This document shows, one piece after another, positions 1 through 5,669 of a stretch of 8,067 nucleotides of DNA. Every line of letters begins with the position of its first letter. Position 1 is the first letter of the stretch. The stretch is from CAIYRG01 sp035577685 (GTDB lineage: Bacteria; Pseudomonadota; Alphaproteobacteria; Micropepsales; Micropepsaceae), in assembly GCA_035577685.1 (NCBI GenBank), contig DATLVC010000177.1, positions 1-8,067 of the forward strand, written 5' to 3'. The notes beneath the pieces are model-generated. The model saw nothing but the letters and a program-made list of their open reading frames with translations, ran no database searches and had not been told where the DNA came from. The translations under genes and the position numbers were made by a program.

Positions 1-197
1 AAGCGCTGCACGAATTCAGACGACGAATATTCGGCGACGTCGAATTCCTGCCCGCCAGACATGCGATCGAAGATCGGGCGCGGCTCATCGATGGCGATGA
101 AATTGAGATCGATGCCGTCCGGCTTCACTTCGCCGGTGTAAAGCGGCTCCATGCGGTCATAAAGCGCGCAGGCGAAACTGAGCTGTAAATTGGCCAC
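1..197 (-). CDS. 4,5-dihydroxyphthalate decarboxylase-like protein (N-terminal part, cut by window edge)
   Basis: Only the first 65 or so residues are present; the gene continues beyond position 1. From the GTG at 197 the protein begins VANLQLSFAC, followed by ALYDRMEPLYTGEV, KPDGIDLNF and, later, FDRMSGGQEFDVAE. This spacing of a Y-D-R motif, a V-K-P-x-G-I-D-L motif and an F-D-V-(A/S)-E motif is what I recall from proteins annotated as 4,5-dihydroxyphthalate decarboxylase. These share the periplasmic-binding-protein fold and many have no proven decarboxylase activity. No signal peptide is visible, which fits a cytoplasmic enzyme better than a transporter component. An in-frame GTG at 206 is an alternative start. 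I prefer 197 because the family typically opens with M-A-N-L or similar and a GGAG lies just upstream, though close. The gene follows the FAH gene on the same strand after 28 bases and is probably cotranscribed with it. The family call is from recalled motifs. Confidence 0.7.
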   Translation of the reverse strand, partial: MANLQLSFACALYDRMEPLYTGEVKPDGIDLNFIAIDEPRPIFDRMSGGQEFDVAEYSSSEFVQR

Positions 198-225
198 TTT
201 CTCCACCCCGCGTGCGGTTCACAAC

Positions 226-1101
226 TTACGTCTCGTCGACGACCGGATTCCGCAAGATCCCGATTTCCGGCACTTCCACTTCCAGCACGTCACCGGGCTT
301 CAGCCAGGCCGGCGGCGTCTGATGCCCGCCCGCACCCACTGGCGTCCCGGTGAAGATCAGATCGCCCGGCTTCAGCGTGGCGAATTGCGTGATGTAGTTT
401 ATCAGCCAGGCGAAATTCCAGGTCAGCCTTTCGGTGTTGTCGTCCTGGCGCAACTCGCCATTGACCCGCGTCATCAGATGCAGGCCCGCGCCGGGATCGA
501 CTTCATCGGCCGGCACGATCCAGGGACCCAGGCTTCCTGAGGAGTCGAAATTCTTGCCCTGTGTCACGTTCAGCGTGCCGTGGCGCAGCCAGTCGCGCAG
601 CGTCCCCTCATTGCCGAGCGTCAGCCCATACACCATGGAAAGCGCCTGCTCGCACGGCACATTGCGTCCGGTCTTTCCGATCACAAGCACGATCTCGCCC
701 TCATAATCGAATTTGTCGGACGCTTTGGGCCGCACCAAAGGCTGCCCGTGGCCGACCAGCGAATCCGGAAAGCGCACGAACAGGTTCGGATATTTCGGCT
801 TCTCCCGCCCGTCTTTGTATTCGCCGGCGCGCTCGGGATAATTGATACCGACGCAGATGATCTTTTCCGGCGCCAGCACCGGGCGCAGGAACTGTACCTC
901 CGAAAGCGGATAGTCAGCGAAGGGAAAGGCGGCTGCGGCGCGCGCATCCTTCAACCCCTGCTCACCGGCCTGGATCAGTGCCAGCAATGAGGAATAGCGC
1001 CCCCCCAGGCGGCCGCCGAGATCGACCATGCCGGCATCGGTCACCGCGCCGAAACTGGTGCGTCCGTGAATGGCAAAGCTGGTCAGGCGCGTGGCGGGCA
1101 T
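226..1101 (-). CDS. Fumarylacetoacetate hydrolase (FAH) family protein
   Basis: A 291-residue protein when started at the ATG at 1101. FAH-family enzymes cleave C-C bonds or hydrate and isomerise 2-keto acids near the end of aromatic catabolism, using a divalent metal. The family fold is visible: ICVGINY (about residues 82-88), the acidic pair in FDYEGE (E134, E136) that binds metal, the conserved lysine in QGKNFD (K183), SLGPWIV after it, and the closing GTPVGAGG (about 252-259) with LKPGDVLEVEV. Two canonical positions differ. The usual N-Y-x-x-H-x-x-E has Arg (R91) instead of His, and the usual N-D-x-x-x-R-D has Glu (E165) instead of the metal-binding Asp. I recall a subfamily carrying N-E-G-T-L-R-D-W, so this is probably a lineage trait and not decay. 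The reading frame extends to a TTG at 1137, but that codon is inside the predicted -35 box. The decarboxylase-like gene follows downstream. Substrate unknown. Confidence 0.88.
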   Translation of the reverse strand: MPATRLTSFAIHGRTSFGAVTDAGMVDLGGRLGGRYSSLLALIQAGEQGLKDARAAAAFPFADYPLSEVQFLRPVLAPEKIICVGINYPERAGEYKDGREKPKYPNLFVRFPDSLVGHGQPLVRPKASDKFDYEGEIVLVIGKTGRNVPCEQALSMVYGLTLGNEGTLRDWLRHGTLNVTQGKNFDSSGSLGPWIVPADEVDPGAGLHLMTRVNGELRQDDNTERLTWNFAWLINYITQFATLKPGDLIFTGTPVGAGGHQTPPAWLKPGDVLEVEVPEIGILRNPVVDET

Positions 1102-1109
1102 GGGCCGCG

Positions 1110-1137
1110 AAACTAACGGGAAAAACCCTTGCGTCAA
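1110..1137 (-). promoter_or_regulatory. Predicted leftward promoter of the FAH gene
   Basis: On the minus strand TTGACG (1137 down to 1132) is followed after 16 bases by TAGTTT (1115 down to 1110). The -35 matches the sigma-70 consensus at five or six positions; the -10 is weaker. Initiation would fall near 1103-1101, at or next to the FAH start codon, which would give an mRNA with almost no leader. This agrees with the absence of a ribosome binding site before that ATG. Prediction from sequence only. Confidence 0.45.
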
Positions 1138-1177
1138 GCGCAGGCTGGCGCGGGCGGCCCCTTACGTTGACGCAAGG
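1127..1177. repeat. Perfect 11-base inverted repeat in the divergent control region
   Basis: CCTTGCGTCAA at 1127-1137 is the exact reverse complement of TTGACGCAAGG at 1167-1177, with 29 bases between. Each copy also holds an imperfect palindrome of the form TTG-N3-CAA. Both copies coincide with the predicted -35 elements of the two divergent promoters. The arrangement could be two operator half-sites for a regulator controlling both units, or two matching promoter elements. No regulator gene is present in the window. Confidence 0.6.
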
Positions 1178-1194
1178 CGCGCGATGGCTATTCT
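1167..1194 (+). promoter_or_regulatory. Predicted rightward promoter of the bicupin-oxidoreductase operon
   Basis: TTGACG (1167-1172) and TATTCT (1189-1194) are separated by 16 bases, a good sigma-70-type arrangement for a GC-rich genome. Transcription would begin near 1201, leaving a leader of about 30 bases that contains the ribosome binding site AGGAAAG (1216-1222), 8 bases before the ATG at 1231. Prediction only. Confidence 0.5.
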
Positions 1195-1230
1195 GCCCCC
1201 ACAAACATCCCCTTTAGGAAAGAACGGCAG

Positions 1231-2451
1231 ATGCACGACGTAGCAGCAAAGGTCCATTGGCATGAGCCCACCGGCGGCAAACGGGCCGGCTTCGGCAAAT
1301 GGGGCCGGGTGAAGACGCCTTATGACAGTTTCATGGAATCCGAAGGCATTCCCTGCTTCCGCGATATCGGCATTGCCAAGGTGCAGAACCTGCCCCTGGT
1401 GCCGTGGAAACGGCTGGGCGGCCGCGGGACCTATATCCAACTCTATGGCACCGAATCCAAATGGGGTTGCTATCTGGTCGAGGTGCCGGGCCGGGGTGCG
1501 CTGAACCCCGAAAAACACATGTTCGAGAAAATCTTCTTCGTGGTGGAGGGGCGCGGCTCGACCGAGGTCTGGCTCGAAGGCGATACCAAGCGCCACACCT
1601 TCGAATGGCAACAGGGTTCGCTGTTCTCCATTCCGATGAACGCCTATCACCGCATCGTCAATGCGGCTTCAGCGCCCGCGCTGCTGCTCGCCGGCACTAC
1701 GGCGCCGGTGGTGATGAACACGCTGCAATCGGTGGATGCGGTGTTCAATTCCCCGATCCAGTTCCGCGACCGCTTCTCGGGCGCCGACGATTATTACAAA
1801 TACAATGACGACGTGGAGCCCGATCCCGTGCGGGGGCTTGCAATGCGGCGCACCAATCTGGTGCCCGATGCGGTCAATTGCGACCTGCCGCTGGACAACC
1901 GCCGCTCGCCGGGCTTCCGCCGCGTCGAACCCTTCATGACCGGCAACACGTTCTATTTCTGGATCGGCCAGCATGAGAACGGCCGCTATTCCAAGGCCCA
2001 CGCGCACACATCCGCCGCGGTGCTGATATGCATCAAGGGCAAGGGCTACACCCACACCTGGCCGGAACGGCTCGGCACCACGCCGTGGAAAGACGGCAAG
2101 CAGGATCAGATCAAGCGCATCGATTACGAACCCGTCGGCATGATCTCGGCCGCACCGGGCGGCGCGCGCTGGTTCCATCAGCATTTCGGCGTCTCGAAGG
2201 AACCGTTGCGGCTGCTGGCCTGGTTCGGTCCGCACAATCCGGGCCGCGAGCCCGGGCCGCCGGGCGAACAGCATATCGATTACACCGCGATGGACATTCC
2301 CGAAGGCGGTTCCTCGATTCCCTATTGGATGGAAGACCCGAAGGTGAAGGCGGATTGGGAAGCCAAGATCGCGGAGAACGGCGTCGAGAGCCGCATGAAG
2401 CCGGAATTCTACGACAAGAATTTCAAAGGCGAACTGCCCAAAGGCGTGTGA
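1231..2451 (+). CDS. Two-domain cupin protein (bicupin, dioxygenase-like)
   Basis: 406 residues with two cupin barrels. The first barrel has KHMFEKIFFVVEGRG (H96, E99, about residues 95-109) and closes with SIPMNAYHRIVN (H140). The second has SKAHAHTSAAVLICIKGKG (H257, H259) and closes with PGGARWFHQHFG (H316, H318). The second barrel keeps the H-x-H pair and a distal histidine but has Ala/Val where a metal-binding Glu usually sits; the first has Glu instead of the first His of H-x-H. Size and layout resemble the gentisate 1,2-dioxygenase class and cupins I recall annotated as ethanolamine ammonia-lyase-activating proteins; neither function is shown. No signal peptide, so probably cytoplasmic. 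The start is supported by AGGAAAG at 1216-1222. The gene is first in its unit, 7 bases before the oxidoreductase gene and divergent from the FAH gene. With these neighbours a ring-cleaving dioxygenase is reasonable, but this is inference. Confidence 0.85.
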   Translation: MHDVAAKVHWHEPTGGKRAGFGKWGRVKTPYDSFMESEGIPCFRDIGIAKVQNLPLVPWKRLGGRGTYIQLYGTESKWGCYLVEVPGRGALNPEKHMFEKIFFVVEGRGSTEVWLEGDTKRHTFEWQQGSLFSIPMNAYHRIVNAASAPALLLAGTTAPVVMNTLQSVDAVFNSPIQFRDRFSGADDYYKYNDDVEPDPVRGLAMRRTNLVPDAVNCDLPLDNRRSPGFRRVEPFMTGNTFYFWIGQHENGRYSKAHAHTSAAVLICIKGKGYTHTWPERLGTTPWKDGKQDQIKRIDYEPVGMISAAPGGARWFHQHFGVSKEPLRLLAWFGPHNPGREPGPPGEQHIDYTAMDIPEGGSSIPYWMEDPKVKADWEAKIAENGVESRMKPEFYDKNFKGELPKGV

Positions 2452-2458
2452 CCACAGC

Positions 2459-3568
2459 ATGACCCTGATCATCAACAATGACGATGTCGCCAAGGTGCTG
2501 ACGATGGAGCAAACCATCGCCGCACTCGAAGCGGCCTATCTCGATGTCGCATCGAAAGAGGCCGTCTGCCGCCCACGCATCGACATCCGCATTCCCACCT
2601 CGGACCCCGCCAAGAATTACCAATGGGGCACCATGGAGGGCGGTTCGACGTCGGGCTATTTCGCCATCCGGATGAAATCCGACATCGCCTATGAGACCGT
2701 CTACAATGGCGTGCGCACGCAGGAGAAATATTGCTCCCGGCCGGGCCTGTTCTGCGGGCTGGTGCTGCTAACCTCCATCGAGACCGGCGAGCCGCTCGCC
2801 TTCATCAATGACGGCATCCTGCAGCATATGCGCGTCGGCGGCGACGGCGGCATCGGCGTGAAATATATGGCGAACGCGGATGCCGCGACCGTCGGGATGC
2901 TCGGCTCCGGCGGCATGGCGCACAGCAATATGCAGGCCTTCATGGCGGTCAGGCCCATCAAGCGGCTGCAAATCTTCAGCCCGACGAAGGAAAATCGCGA
3001 ACGCTTCGGCCGCGAAATGGCCGAAGAACACGACATCACGGTCAAGGTCTGCAACCGCCCCGAAGAGATTTACGAAGGCGCAGACATCGTGGCGGCCTGC
3101 ACCGATTCCGCCGTGCCCGTGCTCGACGGCACGCGCATCGAGAAGGGCGCGCATGTCATCAATATCGGCGGCTCCGGCGTGCCGGACGACGAAACGTTGA
3201 AGCGTATCGATGTTTACTTACGCTTCGGCGATGCGCCCGCGCCCTCAAGCCGGCCGGGACTGACCTTCGATGACGAGCATATCGGCTGGGAAGCCCGCCC
3301 CCACGTCGCGAAACATGGCGATGGCCGGCCCAACCGCAAACGCGGCCACGGCGTGTTGCTGCCGGAGAAACGCATCGGTCTGGCCGACCTCATTCAGGGC
3401 AAGGTGAAGGGCCGGACGTCACACGATCAGATCACCTATTCCGAACGGGGCAATCTGCAAGGCGCGCAATTCTTTGCGGTCGCGGGGGTAGTTTATGAAA
3501 TCGCCAAGCGCGAAGGTCTGGGCCGCGAAATCCCGACCGAATGGTTCCTGCAGACGATCCGGAACTGA
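2459..3568 (+). CDS. Ornithine cyclodeaminase/mu-crystallin family oxidoreductase
   Basis: 369 residues. The N-terminal substrate domain holds the conserved lysine in AIRMKSD (K73) and the arginine in LQHMRVGGDGG (R125), matching the positions of Lys69 and Arg112 of Pseudomonas putida ornithine cyclodeaminase. A Rossmann dinucleotide motif, VGMLGSGGMAHS, spans about residues 145-156, followed by RLQIFSPT and GADIVAACTDS, typical of NAD(P)-binding halves of this family. The family includes ornithine cyclodeaminases, alanine dehydrogenases, ketimine reductases and other imino-acid dehydrogenases. The segment HVINIGGSGVPDDE (about 232-245) has Gly240 where the cyclodeaminase catalytic Asp (Asp228) is expected, so a reductase or dehydrogenase seems likelier than a cyclodeaminase. 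The start is 7 bases after the bicupin stop; the nearest purine-rich stretch (AAAGG, 2440-2444) is too far away, so translation is probably coupled. Its role in the pathway cannot be read from sequence. Confidence 0.87.
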   Translation: MTLIINNDDVAKVLTMEQTIAALEAAYLDVASKEAVCRPRIDIRIPTSDPAKNYQWGTMEGGSTSGYFAIRMKSDIAYETVYNGVRTQEKYCSRPGLFCGLVLLTSIETGEPLAFINDGILQHMRVGGDGGIGVKYMANADAATVGMLGSGGMAHSNMQAFMAVRPIKRLQIFSPTKENRERFGREMAEEHDITVKVCNRPEEIYEGADIVAACTDSAVPVLDGTRIEKGAHVINIGGSGVPDDETLKRIDVYLRFGDAPAPSSRPGLTFDDEHIGWEARPHVAKHGDGRPNRKRGHGVLLPEKRIGLADLIQGKVKGRTSHDQITYSERGNLQGAQFFAVAGVVYEIAKREGLGREIPTEWFLQTIRN

Positions 3569-3581
3569 CGGCAAGTTGACA

Positions 3582-3657
3582 GGCCGGCCAGGCGAGGCAG
3601 ACTCACCCCTAGACTCGTTTTGGATTGGTGGATTCAAATCTCTCACCATGGCCGGCC
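3582..3657. repeat. 9-base inverted repeat between convergent genes
   Basis: GGCCGGCCA at 3582-3590 pairs perfectly with TGGCCGGCC at 3649-3657 across 58 bases. It occupies the gap between the converging oxidoreductase and cupin genes (3569-3658). There is no following T-run in either direction and the loop is long, so a role as a bidirectional terminator is possible but weakly supported. GGCCGGCC is self-complementary, so some pairing is expected by chance in GC-rich DNA. Confidence 0.3.
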
Positions 3658-3658
3658 G

Positions 3659-4135
3659 TCACCCCATGGCGTGCAGGGTTTTGTCTTTGAGCTTCACCGG
3701 CGCGGCAGCGATCAGCGCGAACGCGATGACACAGGGCTCGGCCCCCCGGTTGATCCAGTTATGGACGGTGCCCCGCTGAACCAGACAATCGCCCTGCGTC
3801 AGATGCACGATTGTCCCGTCCATCTCCATGTCGATCGCGCCGGAGATCACGACTGCATAATCGATGGAATCGGTGCGGTGGTTGCGAGGCGCCACGCCGG
3901 GATCGTAGCGTACAACTCGGAACACCGTTCCGCTGGGATCGGTCGAGCCGACCTTGCGCTGGCCGCCATCTTCCCAATTGGAATTGTCCGCCGGAAATAC
4001 GCCGGTTGACCAGACGACACAACTATGGTGCCTTTCGCGGCCCGATTTCACGTTCTTGCAGATTTCGTCGATTTTTACGATTGTCTTGCCATCGTCATCA
4101 TGGCCGGTGACAACACGTCGGATTTTCAAGGACAT
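3659..4135 (-). CDS. Single-domain cupin protein
   Basis: 158 residues from the ATG at 4135. The frame stays open further upstream, but the first 40 residues of that extension look non-conserved and basic; MSLKIRRVVTGHDDDG reads as a natural beginning. Signature segments are VVWSTGVFPADNS (about residues 40-52), then the barrel motif PGVAPRNHRTDSIDYAVVISG (residues 79-99; H86, D92) and GDCLVQRGTVHNWINRG (115-131; H125). I recall many short cupin-2 proteins with the same FPADN and NHRTDS-x-DY signatures in genomic neighbourhoods for degradation of organic acids; their reaction is mostly unknown. Only one histidine remains of the usual H-x-H pair, and Asp replaces Glu, so metal binding is uncertain. 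No signal peptide. The ribosome binding site is poor. It converges on the oxidoreductase gene and diverges from the repeat-protein gene. Confidence 0.82.
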   Translation of the reverse strand: MSLKIRRVVTGHDDDGKTIVKIDEICKNVKSGRERHHSCVVWSTGVFPADNSNWEDGGQRKVGSTDPSGTVFRVVRYDPGVAPRNHRTDSIDYAVVISGAIDMEMDGTIVHLTQGDCLVQRGTVHNWINRGAEPCVIAFALIAAAPVKLKDKTLHAMG

Positions 4136-4230
4136 CGGGGAACATTCCAGGGAAAGATTTGCGACGCACCTTTTATGGGGTGTGACGTCCAAGCGCAAAG
4201 CCGCGTAATTGTGCTTAACGAGGTGATGGC
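4136..4230. promoter_or_regulatory. Divergent intergenic region with probable promoters
   Basis: These 95 bases separate the start of the cupin gene (leftward) from the start of the repeat-protein gene (rightward), so promoters for both should lie here. A weak leftward candidate is TTGCGC (4198 down to 4193) with the A/T-rich ATAAAA at 4176-4171 after 16 bases. For the rightward side, GTGACG at 4182-4187 resembles a -35 but no convincing -10 follows. GAGGTGA at 4220-4226 is a good ribosome binding site for the ATG at 4231. Nothing here matches the TTGACGCAAGG word near 1150. Confidence 0.35.
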
Positions 4231-4545
4231 ATGAACAAGGAACGCTGGAATGCACTCATGAAGAGCGCCCACCTCGAACCTATCGCGGCGCGGGGCTGGC
4301 TGAGGCGCCGTCGGCCCCCGACTGCCCGGCCCGCGGCCGCGGTTGGTGCAATCGCCATCGGGGCACTGGCGGTGGGTGCATTGGCCATCGGAGCGCTTGC
4401 CATCGGCAGCATAGCCATTGGACGGCTCGCCATCGGAAAGACCCGGATCAAGAAGATGGAAATCGACGAACTGACGGTGCGCCGGCTGCATGTGCTGGAA
4501 AGCGTCGAGCGGACACCGGCGGACAATTCAGGCAACGAAAAATAA
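4231..4545 (+). CDS. Small protein with five-residue tandem repeats
   Basis: 104 residues. After a basic N-terminal part (residues 1-35, with an Arg-rich stretch at 21-28) come ten consecutive five-residue units from G39 to V88: GAIAI, GALAV, GALAI, GALAI, GSIAI, GRLAI, GKTRI, KKMEI, DELTV, RRLHV. The pattern is (G/polar)-x-(L/I/M)-x-(I/V). The first six units are almost purely hydrophobic and the last four are charged with the same aliphatic spacing. Such a period is what right-handed beta-helices of the pentapeptide-repeat type show, although the classical A(D/N)LXX consensus is not matched exactly. The alternative is that residues 36-68 form a Gly/Ala-rich membrane segment. The ending (about 89-104) is polar and probably disordered. 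The start is supported by GAGGTGA at 4220-4226. It precedes the lactonase gene by 17 bases and is probably cotranscribed. I recall similar small hypothetical proteins but no function. Confidence 0.8.
   Translation: MNKERWNALMKSAHLEPIAARGWLRRRRPPTARPAAAVGAIAIGALAVGALAIGALAIGSIAIGRLAIGKTRIKKMEIDELTVRRLHVLESVERTPADNSGNEK
4345..4494 (+). repeat. Degenerate 15-base tandem repeat inside the small-protein gene
   Basis: Ten in-frame 15-base units encode the five-residue repeats. Units in the first 90 bases (4345-4434) resemble each other at the DNA level, mostly a glycine codon, two variable codons, then GCC-ATC or a close variant. The last four are conserved only in the spacing of hydrophobic codons. 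Synonymous changes between units (for example ATC and ATT, GCA and GCG) indicate an old array under protein-level selection and not a recent expansion. Confidence 0.65.
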
Positions 4546-4562
4546 ATTTGCGGGAGGCAAGA

Positions 4563-5603
4563 ATGGAAAGACGGACATTTTTGGCTGGTGCGGCAGGCGC
4601 CATGGCGGCGGCTGCGGTGGCACCGAAGATGGCGAAAGCCGACGAATTGCCGATCGGGCCGCTTCCCGGCACGCGCTATCCCGATGCGCACATAGAAGCC
4701 ATGGACCCGCGCTTCAAATACAAGATCGGAAACACCTATCTGGAGCGGGTCGCAACCGGCTGCCGTTGGGCGGAGGGGCCGGTTTATTTCCGCGATGGCG
4801 GCTATCTGCTCTGGAGCGACATCGCCAATAATCGCATCATGCGCTGGAGCGAAGATGACGGTCATGTCAGCGTGTTCCGCGCTCCTTCCAATTACGCCAA
4901 TGGCAATACGCGCGACCGCGAAGGCCGGCTTATCTCCTGCGAGCATGATTCACGGCGTGTCACGCGCACCGAGCATGACGGCTCCATGACCGTCCTGTTG
5001 GACAAATTCAACGGCAAGCCGCTGAACGCGCCCAATGACGTGGTGGTGTCGGCGGACGGCGCTATCTGGTTCACCGATCCGGGCTTTGGAAAGCTCAGCA
5101 ATTATGAATCGACCGGCAAGGCCGAACTCGAATTGCCGCCGAACGTCTATCGCATCGATCCGCGTTCGGGGATGGCGACGGTCGTCTATGTTTCGGAAGC
5201 CGGACGTCCGAACGGTATCGCCTTCTCGCCCGATGAAAAGAAGCTTTACATCATCGACAGCGCGCTCTCCGGGGCGGTCAAGTCGGATATTCGCGTGTTC
5301 GATGTGAATGGCGGCAAGCTCACCAATGGCAAGGTTTTCACCGCCGACTTCACCAAAGGGTCCACGGACGGCATGCGCCTCGATGTCGACGGCAATGTCT
5401 GGTGCAGCATGGGCAGCGGCGATCCTGCGGAAGACGGCGTGCGCTGCTTTGCGCCGAATGGCGATCTCATCGGCAAAATCCATCTGCCGGAGACCTGTGC
5501 CAATCTCTGCTTCGGCGGCAAAAGGAAGAATCGCCTGTTCATGACCGCGAGCACGTCGGTCTACGCGGTTTATGTCGATACCGTCGGCGCCATGGTGCCG
5601 TAG
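4563..5603 (+). CDS. Tat-exported SMP-30/gluconolactonase family protein
   Basis: 346 residues from the ATG at 4563, chosen because GGGAGG (4552-4557) lies 5 bases upstream and the protein then opens with MERRTFLAGAAGAMAAAA. This is a twin-arginine signal (R-R-T-F-L) followed by an Ala-rich core ending near A26, so the mature enzyme is periplasmic. A six-bladed beta-propeller follows. The metal ligand positions known from SMP-30 (Glu18, Asn103, Asn154, Asp204) are matched by E71 in WAEGPVY, N158 in LNAPNDVVV, N217 in GRPNGIAFSP and D269 in STDGMRLDVDGNVW. These enzymes hydrolyse sugar or other lactones with a divalent cation. An intact ligand set argues for activity; the substrate is unknown. 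It is probably in one operon with the upstream repeat-protein gene. It ends facing the DUF1194 gene, with a hairpin between. Confidence 0.92.
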   Translation: MERRTFLAGAAGAMAAAAVAPKMAKADELPIGPLPGTRYPDAHIEAMDPRFKYKIGNTYLERVATGCRWAEGPVYFRDGGYLLWSDIANNRIMRWSEDDGHVSVFRAPSNYANGNTRDREGRLISCEHDSRRVTRTEHDGSMTVLLDKFNGKPLNAPNDVVVSADGAIWFTDPGFGKLSNYESTGKAELELPPNVYRIDPRSGMATVVYVSEAGRPNGIAFSPDEKKLYIIDSALSGAVKSDIRVFDVNGGKLTNGKVFTADFTKGSTDGMRLDVDGNVWCSMGSGDPAEDGVRCFAPNGDLIGKIHLPETCANLCFGGKRKNRLFMTASTSVYAVYVDTVGAMVP

Positions 5604-5622
5604 AGCAACGCCGGCCCAGATA

Positions 5623-5652
5623 GGGAGCCTCCCCTTTTCAGAGGAGGCGCCC
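5623..5652. terminator. Hairpin between convergent genes, possible bidirectional terminator
   Basis: GGGAGCCTCC (5623-5632) and GGAGGCGCCC (5643-5652) pair at nine of ten positions around a 10-base loop. It sits 20 bases after the lactonase stop and 17 bases beyond the DUF1194 stop, where a shared terminator is expected. Neither side has a clear T-tract, so intrinsic termination is not certain. Confidence 0.45.
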
Positions 5653-5669
5653 GCAATAGCGATAACGGC

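Noticed and set aside
1162..1650. Minus-strand open frame of 162 codons overlapping the bicupin gene
   Set aside because: It lies antisense to a well-supported cupin gene and covers the promoter region. Its protein shows no recognisable motif; long antisense frames are expected in GC-rich coding DNA.
1669..2517. Minus-strand open frame of 282 codons antisense to the bicupin gene
   Set aside because: Histidine- and arginine-rich translation with no domain; the plus strand has clear cupin motifs over the same interval and a good ribosome binding site.
3625..3652. A tRNA gene suggested by a GGATTCAAATCTC...ACCA stretch
   Set aside because: The five base pairs expected around the loop do not form (A-C and T-T mismatches), and no D-arm, anticodon arm or acceptor partner is found upstream.
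4345..4494. CRISPR-like or satellite repeat array
   Set aside because: The 15-base periodicity is in frame with a gene, the units are degenerate with synonymous changes, and there are no spacers; it reflects a protein repeat.
4215..4946. Minus-strand open frame of 243 codons across the repeat-protein and lactonase genes
   Set aside because: The serine/alanine/proline repeats in its translation are the mirror of the 15-base repeat on the plus strand. It crosses the boundary of two supported genes and has no motif of its own.
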